NCBI GenBank assembly: GCA_016210515.1 | Contig: JACQTZ010000021.1 | Location: 1-59,305 of the forward strand | Reading direction: 5' to 3' | Length of the DNA stretch: 59,305 nucleotides | Origin: Chloroflexota bacterium | GTDB taxonomy: Bacteria > Chloroflexota > Dehalococcoidia > UBA2985 | In this document: piece by piece, positions 31,822 to 41,065 of the stretch | Layout of the letters: the number at the start of each line of letters is the position of its first letter | Numbering within the stretch: position 1 is the first letter of the stretch | Notes under the pieces: model-generated | Database searches by the model: none | What the model was told of the DNA's origin: nothing | What the model saw: only the letters and a program-made list of their open reading frames with translations | Translations under genes and position numbers: made by a program

Positions 31822-32907
31822 CTAACGGAGTATGGAAAGGCGGTACAACCCCTGTTCTTTGGCTCCCAGATGATGTTTGTATGGCTCAGTGCCACGGAGC
31901 AGGTCAAAATACGTTTTCCCTTCGCAGATTGCCTTCTTGAGGCACAGGGCCTTGAGGAGGAATCCCGTTCCCAGGGCCGCGTACTCCGTATTGTAGCCGC
32001 TATTGTACAGGGAACGGACGTTGTTGTAATCGAAACACACCGTCCCGGCGGTCCTTACCCCGTCCATTTCCAGGAAGAAGAGTTGGAAGAGACCTCGCCG
32101 GGCCAGATCCAAAGACATGTCCCGGAAGAAGGCCTCCCTTTCTGTCGTCAAGAACCGGGACTTCTCCTCTCGGCTCTGCCCCATAAGATTCAAGAACTCG
32201 TCTATGGCGTTGGACACGCTGTGGGCGTCGTTTAGCTGCTGGATACGGAAGGCTGGACCTGTCTCCAGGTGTCGCAGCTTGCGGCGCAGCTCATGGCGGT
32301 CCTTCTTCCTCAAACCCGTGAGGTACTCCTCCCAGTTGCCTGGGAGGGCAACCCCCATTAGATGGTCTTCCTCACGCTGCTCTACCTTGTGCCCTTTGTC
32401 TTGAGCAAGAGGGGGCAGACGCCGCAGGGTTGGAGACCCTTCCAGAAGGGACTCCAGCTTGACCTCTGTCCACTCCTCGTCCTCCAGGTAGTCCATCAGG
32501 GCATGGAAGAAACCCTCCTCTTGGCCCTTCAGCACTATAAAGTCGTGGATGTCCCACAGGTCTGTTCCACCCAGAAAGGTGATTGTCCCCTGGTTTTTCA
32601 CCAGCGGGGCTATCCCAATGGTCATGTCCCCCTCCATGAGCTTGACGATTCTCAGCTCCTGCCCGGCGGGTCTGATGCTTTCCCACCAGGTCTTCTGCCA
32701 GTAGGGGGTGAGGAAGATGTTATTGGTCATGCTGTTGGGGAGAAGGCGCTCCCATTCTGTTTCGATACTCTGGAAACTCTCTATGTGCGAGGAATAGGCC
32801 AAATGCAACTCCTGTTCGATTTCGATGGGGACTCCAACCGTTGTTGCTGTAGCTTTAGATGCCAGAAACGGGAAACAGGTTTCCTTACTAAGCCTCTTCA
32901 GGCTCAT
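31822..32907 (-). CDS. CelD/BcsL-family GNAT-fold acyltransferase
   Basis: 361 aa with the FemAB/GNAT_6 type C-terminal domain: RKKDRHELRRKLRHLE, LFQLFFLEMDGVRTAGTVCFDYNN, LYNSGYNTEYAALGTGFLLKALCLKKAI and FDLLRGTEPYKHHLGA. Relatives act in exopolysaccharide or cell-envelope modification. The start ATG overlaps the thrC stop (ATGA), so it is translationally coupled to thrC although the pathways are unrelated. Confidence 0.82.
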   Translation of the reverse strand: MSLKRLSKETCFPFLASKATATTVGVPIEIEQELHLAYSSHIESFQSIETEWERLLPNSMTNNIFLTPYWQKTWWESIRPAGQELRIVKLMEGDMTIGIAPLVKNQGTITFLGGTDLWDIHDFIVLKGQEEGFFHALMDYLEDEEWTEVKLESLLEGSPTLRRLPPLAQDKGHKVEQREEDHLMGVALPGNWEEYLTGLRKKDRHELRRKLRHLETGPAFRIQQLNDAHSVSNAIDEFLNLMGQSREEKSRFLTTEREAFFRDMSLDLARRGLFQLFFLEMDGVRTAGTVCFDYNNVRSLYNSGYNTEYAALGTGFLLKALCLKKAICEGKTYFDLLRGTEPYKHHLGAKEQGLYRLSILR

Positions 32908-33989
32908 CCCCTGCGCGGCCTTGATGACTCCCGGATCAGATCCTCCAGCGCCCTCTCCATAGCCTCCATCCCCAGCGGTAGCTCCTGAAGAGGCGCATCA
33001 GCCTGCTGGGAGGCCAGGTCCGGGTCTTTGAGCCCCGTGCCTGTGATGATGCACACCACCTGCTTATTGCGGAAGTCCATACCCTGCGTGGATAGCTTCA
33101 TCACCCCTGCCACCGATGCCGCGGAGGCCGGTTCACCGAAGATACCCTCCCTGCTGGCCAGCAGCTTGTAGGCGGTGAGTATCTCTTGATCGGACACGGA
33201 GTCTATTATGCCGCCGGACTGGTCTCGGGCGGCCAGGGCTGATTGCCAGCTCGCCGGGTTGCCAATCCTTATGGCAGAGGCCACTGTGCGTGGCTCCGCA
33301 ATGGGGTGCCCTCTGACAATGGGAGCGGCCCCCTCGGCCTGGAAGCCCATCATGCGAGGCCTTTTGGTAGCCCTGCCCAGGTCATGGTACTCACCGAAAC
33401 CCCTCCAGTAGGCGGTGATGTTGCCGGCGTTCCCCACAGGGATAAACAAGAAGTCGGGTGCGTCTCCCAGGTCGTCCACCACTTCGAAGGCTGCGGTCTT
33501 CTGTCCCTCCAGGCGGTATGGATTCACGGAGTTGACCAGGGTCACCGGGTATCTCTGGGTGAAGGCTCGCACCATCTGGAGAGCCTGGTCGAATGTTCCT
33601 TTGACCGCCAGGATTTTGGGGCTAAAGGCCAGGGCCTGGGCCATCTTCCCCGCGGCTATCTCGCCCTTGGGCACCAGGACAATGGTGGTGAGGCCGCAGT
33701 AGGCCCCGTAGGCCGCGGCCGAGGCGCTGGTATTGCCCGTGGAGGCGCACATTATGGCGGTGCTTCCCATCTCCATCGCCTTTGCCACCGCCATCACCAT
33801 GCCACGATCCTTGAATGACCCGGAGGGGTTGCACCCCTCCAGCTTGAAGTAAAGCTCGCCGCACCCCATCTCATTGCCCAGGTAACGGGACCTGACCAGG
33901 GGCGTGCTCCCCTCGCCCATGCTTATCATGGGAGTACTGGGGGTTATCTCCAGGAAATCCCGATACCTCTTGAGGACTCCTTCTCCCAT
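32904..33989 (-). CDS. thrC: threonine synthase
   Basis: PLP enzyme converting O-phosphohomoserine to threonine (361 aa). The PLP lysine lies in NPSGSFKDRGM; the phosphate loop is PVGNAGNITAYW; ASTGNTSASAAAYGAYCG is typical. It starts at ATG 33989, 24 bases after hom, forming a threonine operon. Confidence 0.93.
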   Translation of the reverse strand: MGEGVLKRYRDFLEITPSTPMISMGEGSTPLVRSRYLGNEMGCGELYFKLEGCNPSGSFKDRGMVMAVAKAMEMGSTAIMCASTGNTSASAAAYGAYCGLTTIVLVPKGEIAAGKMAQALAFSPKILAVKGTFDQALQMVRAFTQRYPVTLVNSVNPYRLEGQKTAAFEVVDDLGDAPDFLFIPVGNAGNITAYWRGFGEYHDLGRATKRPRMMGFQAEGAAPIVRGHPIAEPRTVASAIRIGNPASWQSALAARDQSGGIIDSVSDQEILTAYKLLASREGIFGEPASAASVAGVMKLSTQGMDFRNKQVVCIITGTGLKDPDLASQQADAPLQELPLGMEAMERALEDLIRESSRPRRG

Positions 33990-34013
33990 ATCCAGCGCTT
34001 CCTCTGGTGGAGG

Positions 34014-35315
34014 CTACTCCTCTACCCGCAACAAATTGCCTATCTCTCTCACCACTTCCAACCTCTCCAGCTCCTTCAGTGCCTGCTGCACATCCCTCTC
34101 TTTGGAAGGGTGGGTAGTTATGACCAGCTCCGCCGTCTGCGCCCTGGCGTCCGACTCCTTCTGGATTACCGAGGCAATGCTTATCTGGAGATTCCCCAGA
34201 ACCGTGGCCATCTGCGCCAGCACTCCTGCTTGGTCTGATACCGTGGTGCGGATGTAGTAGCGGGTTACCAGGTCAGATATGGAGCGAATGGTCAGGGCTC
34301 TGTCCAGGGGGACGAAGGTATTGGGTGGGAATCCCCTGGCTATGTTACATGCCGCTTCCAGGATGTCTCCTACCACGGCGCTAGTGGTGGGCATGGAGCC
34401 GGCGCCGCGACCGTGGAACAGCACCTTGTCTACCAGGTCTCCCTCTACCTCCACGGCATTCAGCACCCCATCCACCTTGGCCAGGGGCGCTTCCTGGGGA
34501 ATCAAGACTGGATGCACTCGTGTCTCCAGACGGTCACCCTCTCTCCTGGCAATGGCCATCAGCTTGATGACGTACCCCAGCTCGCGAGCGTAGCGGAAGT
34601 CCCTGGCCGTAAGGCGGGAGATGCCCTCCCGGTAGACGTCCGGGACAGCCACCCTGGTTTGAAAAGCAAGGGAGGCCAGAATGGCTAGCTTGTAGGCGGC
34701 GTCGATTCCCTCCACGTCATTGGTAGGGTCTGCTTCGGCGTATCCCAGCTCCTGGGCTTCCTCCAGGGCCTGGGTGAACTCCATGTCCTCATAGGTCATC
34801 TTGGTCAATATGTAGTTGGTGGTGCCATTGATGATGGCGCGAATGGCCTTTATCTCATTGGCCCTCAGGTCCTTCATCAACGGCCGGATTATTGGGATGC
34901 CTCCCCCAACGCTGGCTTCGAAGAGGAGATGTACGCCCTTCTTGTTGGCCAGCGCGAGCAGCTCTGGGCCGTGCTTGGCCATCACCTCTTTGTTGGCGGT
35001 GACCACCGACTTCCCCCCTTGCAAGGCCCGGCGCAGGTAGTCCAGCGCGGGCCACTCTCCCCCCATCACCTCTACTACCAGGTGCACCTGGGGATTCTCC
35101 AGGATGTCTGCGACGTCGGTGGTGAGGAGGCTCCTGGGCACTTCTAGGGGCCTGGGCTTATCCAGGTCCCTGACCAGGATACGGGCAATACGAACAGCGC
35201 GCCCCGCTTGCTGGGTAATAAGGGCGCTCTTTTGCAAAAGGGCTTTCGCCACCCCGCTTCCCACCACCCCCAGTCCCAGAAGGCCCACGTTGATTGCCCC
35301 GTCCTTGGGGTTCAC
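34014..35315 (-). CDS. hom: homoserine dehydrogenase with C-terminal ACT domain
   Basis: 433 aa. The NAD(P)-binding motif GLLGLGVVGSGVAKAL opens the protein; VTANKEVMAKHG, EASVGGGIPIIRPL, NGTTNYILTKM and EAQELGYAEADPTNDVEG are catalytic-domain hallmarks. The last 85 residues (YYIRTTVSDQAGVLAQMATV) form an ACT domain, so feedback control by threonine is expected. The start is GTG 35315 after AGAGGAG, eight bases after the foldase stop. Confidence 0.95.
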   Translation of the reverse strand: MNPKDGAINVGLLGLGVVGSGVAKALLQKSALITQQAGRAVRIARILVRDLDKPRPLEVPRSLLTTDVADILENPQVHLVVEVMGGEWPALDYLRRALQGGKSVVTANKEVMAKHGPELLALANKKGVHLLFEASVGGGIPIIRPLMKDLRANEIKAIRAIINGTTNYILTKMTYEDMEFTQALEEAQELGYAEADPTNDVEGIDAAYKLAILASLAFQTRVAVPDVYREGISRLTARDFRYARELGYVIKLMAIARREGDRLETRVHPVLIPQEAPLAKVDGVLNAVEVEGDLVDKVLFHGRGAGSMPTTSAVVGDILEAACNIARGFPPNTFVPLDRALTIRSISDLVTRYYIRTTVSDQAGVLAQMATVLGNLQISIASVIQKESDARAQTAELVITTHPSKERDVQQALKELERLEVVREIGNLLRVEE

Positions 35316-35323
35316 GTTCTCCT

Positions 35324-36415
35324 CTACCCGGATGGATTGGGCGTGGGGGCTGTTTCACGCATTCGCTTGACCAACCAGTCGTACTGCCAGTCGCAAGCCC
35401 CCCCCGCAGACCCGCCACCGAAGCATGAGCTGATGCGGTGATTGCCCCGTTCCTCTTCGACTGCCTTTTGGAGGGCACCCCTTTTCAGCATATCCATCAT
35501 CTCTGGCTCAATGGTCCTGGCCTCGTCCACTTCGGTGACCTTGATGAAATAAGCGTAGTTGTCACCATACACCACGTCGCTGGTCTCGCCCGGCTGGAGG
35601 GAGAATACGGTGTCGCCCAGAGTGCCCAGGGCGTCCTTTGGAACCCAGCCGTACTCTCCTCCCTTCACCGCCGTGTCGCGATCGTCTGAGAGCGCCTCCG
35701 CCACCGTGGCGAAGTCCTCTCCATTTTTGAGCCTGTTGGACACCTCTGTGACCCTCTGGGCGCTGGAGGCGGCTGCATCTTCATCCGATTGGTCCGCCAA
35801 AGAAACGATTATCCAGGACATTTTAGCCTGTTTGGCGATGGTGGGGACCTCTTCCCCCAAGACCTCCGTGAGCTTGTCTCGGAGGAGCGATGCCTCTACC
35901 AGCCTCCTGTACTCCTTGTCGGACAGGATGGCGGTACTGAGGTATTGCCTGTATTTTTCTTTGAACTCCCGCTCCAGTTGGTCGGCAGGGGTATTCGCCG
36001 CATCCGGGGAGCTCCCTAAAATTCTGGTTCTTAGCTCCTGGTCTACCTCTGAGGGGTTCAGCACTATCCCCTTGCCGGCGGCCAGGCTTCTCATAATCTC
36101 GTTTTCTTGCAGCAGTATCAATGTCTGGAAGGGGGCTACGCTCATGTCAAGCTGGTTGCCCAGCGCCTGCACCCCCTTCAGATAGTTGGTCAGGAACCCC
36201 AGGGTGTACTTGGTGTTGTCCACCTGGAGCACCACGCTTCTGGGCGGTGCCACGAAGTTGGCCCAGTAGCCATAGGCCGGGATGGCCAGGATGAAGAGAA
36301 CCGCGATAGCTCCCGCCACGATGACGGCTCGCTGTCTGCCTCGCTCTCTCTGCCACCTGGATTGCTGACGCCGCTGACTCGGGCGAACTATTACGGGATT
36401 TCTCTGTCTTGCCAT
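35324..36415 (-). CDS. membrane-anchored PpiC-type peptidyl-prolyl isomerase (PrsA/SurA-like foldase)
   Basis: 363 aa. A basic N-terminus (RPSQRRQQSRWQRERGRQR) precedes one transmembrane anchor (about 31-52), then a SurA_N-like helical domain and a parvulin domain with FATVAEALSDDRDTAVKGGEYGWVPK and FSLQPGETSDVVYGDNYAYFIKV. It should act on the outer face of the membrane. The cysteine pair SSCFGGGSAGGACDW near the end is unusual and might form a disulfide. It lies in the rpsR-hom run. Confidence 0.85.
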   Translation of the reverse strand: MARQRNPVIVRPSQRRQQSRWQRERGRQRAVIVAGAIAVLFILAIPAYGYWANFVAPPRSVVLQVDNTKYTLGFLTNYLKGVQALGNQLDMSVAPFQTLILLQENEIMRSLAAGKGIVLNPSEVDQELRTRILGSSPDAANTPADQLEREFKEKYRQYLSTAILSDKEYRRLVEASLLRDKLTEVLGEEVPTIAKQAKMSWIIVSLADQSDEDAAASSAQRVTEVSNRLKNGEDFATVAEALSDDRDTAVKGGEYGWVPKDALGTLGDTVFSLQPGETSDVVYGDNYAYFIKVTEVDEARTIEPEMMDMLKRGALQKAVEEERGNHRISSCFGGGSAGGACDWQYDWLVKRMRETAPTPNPSG

Positions 36416-36502
36416 GTCTCTTGCTTTGCACCTGCAACAGGTTTGGTCAGGAAAGGGTGGGCAATGCCTTACCTGTCATCTCTGGTGTGGCAGGGGAGTG
36501 GT

Positions 36503-36799
36503 TTAGGAGTATGCCTCCCTCTCTATGCGAAGCTGACCTGGGACAAAGGGGATCAGGGCCAGGTGTCTTGCCCTCTTGATGGCTATGGACAGCGCCCGCT
36601 GGTGCATGGCGCAGGTGCCTGTCTTGCGTCTGGGCTCCATGCGAGCCCTTTCTGAGACGTAGCGGCGAATCCTGGACACGTCCTTGTAGTCAATGAAGGA
36701 TACGTGCTCCACGCAGAAGGCGCACACTCTACGCCTGGCGAAAAACCTGGGCCGTCCGCGTCTCCTGGCGTCTCCTGCCGGTCTGAACCTGCTAACCAT
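36503..36799 (-). CDS. rpsR: 30S ribosomal protein S18
   Basis: 98 aa with the S18 core: [61 protein letters not shown]. It keeps the cysteine-containing (CxxC) form. Third gene of the usual rpsF-ssb-rpsR order. Confidence 0.95.
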   Translation of the reverse strand: MVSRFRPAGDARRRGRPRFFARRRVCAFCVEHVSFIDYKDVSRIRRYVSERARMEPRRKTGTCAMHQRALSIAIKRARHLALIPFVPGQLRIEREAYS

Positions 36800-36859
36800 A
36801 GGCCTGCCTTGCTCCTGTAATCAAAATAGACTTTTAGAGTTATTGCGCTGATCTCTCCA

Positions 36860-37261
36860 CTAGAAGGGTAAGTCCTCCGCTTCCAGTGTTGAAGCACCTG
36901 GGTCCTCTGTTGTAGAGGATGGGCTGGCAGGTTGCCGATCCAGGAACAGCACCCGGTCGGCGATAATCTCGTTGTTGAAACGGGTCTTGCCATCGGCTCC
37001 CTCCCAGGAACGGGAATGGAGCCGCCCATCCACGTAGGCGCGACGCCCTTTGCTGAGGTACTGATTGCACAGCTCTGCTAGCTGGTTCCAGGCAACGACT
37101 GTGAACCACTCCGTGTCCTGCTGCCTCTCTCCATCGGAGGTGGTGTACGTTCTGGTGGTGGCGATGCGGAAGGAGGTCACAGGGTTGCCGCTGGGGGTAT
37201 AGCGCATCTCAGGGTCTGTTCCCAGATTGCCTATCACCATTATCCTGTTCAATCCCACCAT
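36860..37261 (-). CDS. ssb: single-stranded DNA-binding protein
   Basis: 133 aa. OB-fold with LNRIMVIGNLGTDPEMRYTPSG, EWFTVVAWNQLAELCNQYLSKG and a short flexible linker; the C-terminus EAEDLPF is the acidic partner-binding tip. ATG 37261 follows AAAGGAACG. It sits between rpsF and rpsR. Confidence 0.95.
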   Translation of the reverse strand: MVGLNRIMVIGNLGTDPEMRYTPSGNPVTSFRIATTRTYTTSDGERQQDTEWFTVVAWNQLAELCNQYLSKGRRAYVDGRLHSRSWEGADGKTRFNNEIIADRVLFLDRQPASPSSTTEDPGASTLEAEDLPF

Positions 37262-37321
37262 GTCGCGTTCCTTTCCCAGTTCCTTTCGATACCCCAGGGT
37301 TGCCAGTTACCAGTACCCTTC

Positions 37322-37783
37322 TTATCTGGAGGCTTCTTGGTCTGAAGGGGTGGATTCCGTCTCATCGGTGGCAACAGCCACGGCCGCTTCCTGAGCGGCC
37401 TCTCCCTCAGCCTGAGCAGACTCTGGGGATACGGCTCCGGCGCTCTCTACCGTTGCTGCTGTTACCACGGGCTGCTCCACCTTCACCTCTGGAATCGCGT
37501 CTATCTTGACCAGCAGATGCCTCAGAACCTCTTCCGATAGTGTCAGGCTGGTCTCCAGGTCTTTGGCAAACTGCGGCTCCATCTCCAGGTGGGTAAGGAT
37601 ATAGTTGCCCTCGTTGTAGTTCTTTATTGGATATGCCAGTCTCCTCAGTCTGCCCCAGCGCTCCTGGCGGACGACGCTCCCACCACGCTCGCTAACGTAG
37701 TGGTTTACTCGCTCCAATGTGGCCGATAGCCCCTCTTCATCGATCTGGGGCACTACCACCATCATTAGCTCATAGTATCTCAA
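37322..37783 (-). CDS. rpsF: 30S ribosomal protein S6 with Ala/Glu-rich C-terminal extension
   Basis: 153 aa. The S6 fold (RYYELMMVVVPQIDEEGL, then RLRRLAYPIKNYNEGNYILTHLEM) fills about the first 100 residues, followed by a tail of some 50 residues rich in Ala, Glu and Val, predicted disordered. The start is TTG 37783 with AGGAG eight bases upstream. Confidence 0.93.
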   Translation of the reverse strand: MRYYELMMVVVPQIDEEGLSATLERVNHYVSERGGSVVRQERWGRLRRLAYPIKNYNEGNYILTHLEMEPQFAKDLETSLTLSEEVLRHLLVKIDAIPEVKVEQPVVTAATVESAGAVSPESAQAEGEAAQEAAVAVATDETESTPSDQEASR

Positions 37784-37908
37784 CGCGATTCTCCTGGCCT
37801 GTTCAACAAGGCTCTCCTATTCTATCCCATACTGGCAACGTTAGGACATTATATCACTGCGCTAGCTGGGCCACAATGAAGCCTCCCTAGGTATCCAGGG
37901 TCTTTTAG

Positions 37909-38012
37909 TTGTCATGCTGAACGAAGTGAAGCATCTAGGCCAGAGCGCGATTCGAGTACGTTTATTCGATCCGCATCCTGGATTCTTCGTCGCTGCGCTT
38001 CTCAGAATGACA
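37909..38012. repeat. intergenic repeat pair of the ATTCTTCG/AGAATGACA series
   Basis: GTCATGCTGAACGAAGTGAAGCATCTAGG, then GGATTCTTCGTCGCTGCGCTTCTCAGAATGACAG. It fills most of the gap between rpsF and glyA. Confidence 0.65.
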
Positions 38013-38059
38013 GTTCTCGTCGTTTGCTCTCGAAATTGGGAAAACTAGAAGCCCCGCCC

Positions 38060-39304
38060 TTAGGTGTCCAGGCCCGGAACGGCAAACCTGGAGGTTATTC
38101 CCCCCACATCCTCTCTAACCTCTTTCTCCACTTCCCTGTCTCCTACGCTGGACAATACCTTCACAATCAGCCTGGCAATGTCCCGCATCTCTTGGGACCC
38201 GAAGCCGCGGCTGGTGACTGCAGGTGTCCCCAGTCTCAGGCCGCTGGTGATCCGGGGAGGCTGAGGGTCAAAAGGTATGGCGTTCTTGTTTACCGTTATA
38301 TTCACCTTCTCCAGGGCGGCCTCTGCCTCCTGGCCGGTGACTCCCAGGGGGGTCACGTCTACCAGGACCATGTGGTTATCCGTTCCACCGGACACCACCC
38401 GCAGTCCGCTTTCCATGAGGCTCTCGGCCAGGGTCTGGGCGTTCCTGACCACGGAGCGCTGGTACTCTTGGAACTGGGGCTGTGCTGCCTCGCCGAAGGC
38501 AACGGCCTTGGCGGCTATGATGTGCATGAGAGGACCGCCCTGGGTCTGGGGAAAAACGGCGCGGTCTATGGAGCGTGCCAGGCCATGGCTGCACAGTATG
38601 AAGGCTCCCCGAGGCCCCCGTAGGGTCTTGTGTGTAGTGGAGGTGACCACCTGCGCGTAGGGCAGGGGAGAGGGATGCACCCCCGCGGCGATGAGACCGG
38701 CGATGTGGGCCATGTCCACCATCAGGGTCGCGCCTACCTGGTCGGCTATCTGGCGAAACCTGGGGAAATCGATGGTTCGCGGATAGGCGGTATACCCAGC
38801 GACGATTAGCTTGGGCTTGTGCTCCTGGGCCAACCGCTCAACTTCGTCGAAGTCTATGCGCTCCGTCTCCCGGTTCACTCCGTAGGCCACGAAGTTATAC
38901 AGCTTGCCGGAGAAGTTCACCGGGCTGCCGTGGGTGAGGTGGCCTCCCTGGTCCAGCCGCATTCCCAGCACCGTGTCTCCTGGCTCCAGCAAGGCAAAGT
39001 AGGCCGCCATGTTTGCCTGGGAACCGCTGTGAGACTGCACGTTAGCGTATTCTGCGTGGAACAGGGCCTTGGCTCTGTTGATAGCCAGTTGTTCGGCGAT
39101 GTCCACGTACTCGCAGCCGCCGTAGTAGCGATGTCCCGGATACCCCTCCGCGTACTTGTTGGTGAGGTGAGACCCCTGGGCCTCCAGCACAGCCCGGCTG
39201 GCGTAGTTCTCCGAGGCGATGAGGACGATGTTCCCCCGTTGCCTCTCCGCCTCCTTTTCAAGGGCCAGGGCCACCTCCGGATCTCTCTCTGCTAGAACGC
39301 CCAT
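38060..39304 (-). CDS. glyA: serine hydroxymethyltransferase
   Basis: PLP enzyme interconverting serine and glycine with tetrahydrofolate (414 aa). Hallmarks: [32 protein letters not shown], the PLP-Lys motif [15 protein letters not shown] and [11 protein letters not shown]. The open frame begins earlier (TTG 39337), but ATG 39304 is the family-like start and has AAGGAGG just upstream. A strong hairpin separates it from hpf. Confidence 0.95.
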   Translation of the reverse strand: MGVLAERDPEVALALEKEAERQRGNIVLIASENYASRAVLEAQGSHLTNKYAEGYPGHRYYGGCEYVDIAEQLAINRAKALFHAEYANVQSHSGSQANMAAYFALLEPGDTVLGMRLDQGGHLTHGSPVNFSGKLYNFVAYGVNRETERIDFDEVERLAQEHKPKLIVAGYTAYPRTIDFPRFRQIADQVGATLMVDMAHIAGLIAAGVHPSPLPYAQVVTSTTHKTLRGPRGAFILCSHGLARSIDRAVFPQTQGGPLMHIIAAKAVAFGEAAQPQFQEYQRSVVRNAQTLAESLMESGLRVVSGGTDNHMVLVDVTPLGVTGQEAEAALEKVNITVNKNAIPFDPQPPRITSGLRLGTPAVTSRGFGSQEMRDIARLIVKVLSSVGDREVEKEVREDVGGITSRFAVPGLDT

Positions 39305-39342
39305 GTGCCTCCTTGCGCCTTTCTCACAACGAATCAAAGACA

Positions 39343-39377
39343 GCGAGAGCTACGTAGCATACTACCGTAGCTCTCGC
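39343..39377. terminator. strong hairpin between hpf and glyA
   Basis: GCGAGAGCTACG and CGTAGCTCTCGC are perfectly complementary (12 bp), and TAG/CTA can extend the stem inside the loop. On the minus strand it is followed by TGTCTTTGATT, a weak U-tract, so it may terminate hpf transcripts or act as a leader element of glyA. Confidence 0.55.
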
Positions 39378-39491
39378 CGGGCAGAGCGGGATGTTCCCTC
39401 AATCTGTTGGGCAATGCCCAGGTGTAACGCTATTCTACCGAGGCTTAGTTTAGAGAAAGGCTCTGGGCCTGTCAACGCGGTACCAGCCATC

Positions 39492-40070
39492 CTACATCAG
39501 TTCCGGCTCCAGCAAACCGTAGCCGCCATTGAAGCGGCGATAAAGAACGCTGTACTCGTTGGTGGCGATGTTGTAGAAAAGGAAGAAGTCGTGGCCCAGG
39601 AGCTCCATCTGATCGATGGCCTCTTCCACGGGCATGGGCTTCATGGAGAACCGTTTCACGCGTACCACTCCCTGGGTCTCGGTTTCCAAGGAGTCCTCCT
39701 CTTCCTGGGAGATGGCTGGGCTCTCCGGTTCTCTCATCGATGGAGCCTTGTCCGTTCTCCTGGCCTGTTCGCTCTTGTACAGCTTGCTTCTGAGCCTGCG
39801 TATCCTGCCCTCCAGGATCTCCGCCACGGCGTCGATGGCGGCGTTGATGGTTGGAGCCCTCTCCTGGCCCCTCAGAATGGTCCCGTTGCAGTTCAAGGTT
39901 ATCTGGGCCACCACGCGGTCTTGCTGAGAGCGGGTATTCTCCATGGTCAGCTCAACCCTGGCCTCGCCTATGTTGTCCAGGCGACGGCTCAACCGGTCCA
40001 GCTTCCGGGCGATGTAGCTCCTGGAGCTTTCGGAGATGGTGAGATTCTTTCCCCTTATTTCTGATTCCAT
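39492..40070 (-). CDS. hpf: long-form ribosome hibernation promoting factor
   Basis: 192 aa. The N-terminal S30AE domain (EIRGKNLTISESSRSYIARKLDRL) binds the decoding centre; after an acidic linker (around 105-130) comes the dimerisation domain with KRFSMKPMPVEEAIDQMELLGHDFF and the NEYSVLYRR strand. Together they support 100S dimer formation in resting cells. ATG 40070 has GAGAGGAAG upstream. Confidence 0.93.
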   Translation of the reverse strand: MESEIRGKNLTISESSRSYIARKLDRLSRRLDNIGEARVELTMENTRSQQDRVVAQITLNCNGTILRGQERAPTINAAIDAVAEILEGRIRRLRSKLYKSEQARRTDKAPSMREPESPAISQEEEDSLETETQGVVRVKRFSMKPMPVEEAIDQMELLGHDFFLFYNIATNEYSVLYRRFNGGYGLLEPELM

Positions 40071-40232
40071 TCTTCCTCTCTAACTCAAGGGCCAAGATGG
40101 GCTTGGCCTTGGCTTACCCGCCCCGACACGTCGGGATGCCAGGGAACTCTAACGTACATTCTATTGGAACTTCGGGCTTCTCTCAAGGGAGACCCTGGAT
40201 TGATGCCAAATCCGCAGTGGTGTATACCTTTG

Positions 40233-40991
40233 CTATGCCTCGCGAGCCAGGGTCACGCCCCACACAGAAACCGCCCCTGCCTCTTTGAGGGCTATCGCAC
40301 AGGCCTCCAGGGTAGCGCCCGTAGTGCAAACGTCGTCCACCAGCACCACCTCCATCCCCTTCACCTGCGAGGGATGGAGGCTGCGGAAGGAGCCTAGAAC
40401 GTTGGCCCTTCTCTCCTGCGCTCCAGGACTCTTGGCCTGGGGGGGCGTGTCGCCGAGGCGGGAGAGCACCTGAGGGACAAGGGGGATTCCGAGCCTGTCC
40501 CCCACCTCCTTGGCTAGCAGGTGAGCCTGGTTGTACCCGCGTTGCCTCTCTCGTCGCCGGTGCAACGGGACAGGCACCAGGACCTGCCCTGAGCCCACCG
40601 AAGGGACCTGCCCTGAGCACCTCGAAGGGGCCGGACCCAACATCTGCTGCGAGTCCAGGAACTCTGCCAGGAGACCTCCCAGAGCAGGCGCTATGGCCCG
40701 GAGGTTGTTGTACTTGAGGCGGTGTATGGCCTCCCTGACGGTACCCTCCATCAGGAAAGGAGAGCGTATGCCGTCGATGGCTAGGGGAGATGCGAGGCAT
40801 CGGGGACATTCGTCGCCGAGCGCGATGGGTTGAGCGCAGCGAAGGCAGTAGGGTGGAGCAAGGCGGGGTAGGGAGTCGAGGCAGACGGGGCAGAGGAAAC
40901 CTCCTTCTTTGTTGCAGCCCACGCACCGGGGTGGATAGAGTAAGTCCAGGGACGCCGATGCCAGATTTGCGATGCCGCCGAGTAAGCTCAC
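40233..40991 (-). CDS. comF: ComF-family phosphoribosyltransferase-like protein, with repeat-derived insertion
   Basis: 252 aa. An N-terminal zinc-binding part (PPRCVGCNKEGGFLCPVCLDSLP, then CLRCAQ and CPRC) precedes the PRTase core with LVPVPLHRRRERQRGYNQA and VVLVDDVCTTGATLEACA. In other bacteria ComF is linked to DNA uptake. Just before LVPVPLHRRR the protein carries about 16 extra residues (around SRCSGQVPSVGSGQV) encoded by two tandem copies of the CCTGAGC...CGAAGG repeat, kept in frame. The start is GTG 40991. Confidence 0.87.
   Translation of the reverse strand: MSLLGGIANLASASLDLLYPPRCVGCNKEGGFLCPVCLDSLPRLAPPYCLRCAQPIALGDECPRCLASPLAIDGIRSPFLMEGTVREAIHRLKYNNLRAIAPALGGLLAEFLDSQQMLGPAPSRCSGQVPSVGSGQVLVPVPLHRRRERQRGYNQAHLLAKEVGDRLGIPLVPQVLSRLGDTPPQAKSPGAQERRANVLGSFRSLHPSQVKGMEVVLVDDVCTTGATLEACAIALKEAGAVSVWGVTLAREA
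40583..40630. repeat. two tandem repeat modules inside the comF coding region
   Basis: CTGCCCTGAGCCCACCGAAGG and CTGCCCTGAGCACCTCGAAGG, 24 bases apart (a multiple of three), match the family B module found between genes. Their translation adds residues not expected in ComF. Confidence 0.75.
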
Positions 40992-41065
40992 GTTATCTTG
41001 CCCTCTGCTACTGCTGTGCTAAGATTACTTTGAGTTAGGCGTATTTCGCAAGGTGTCTCCTTTTC

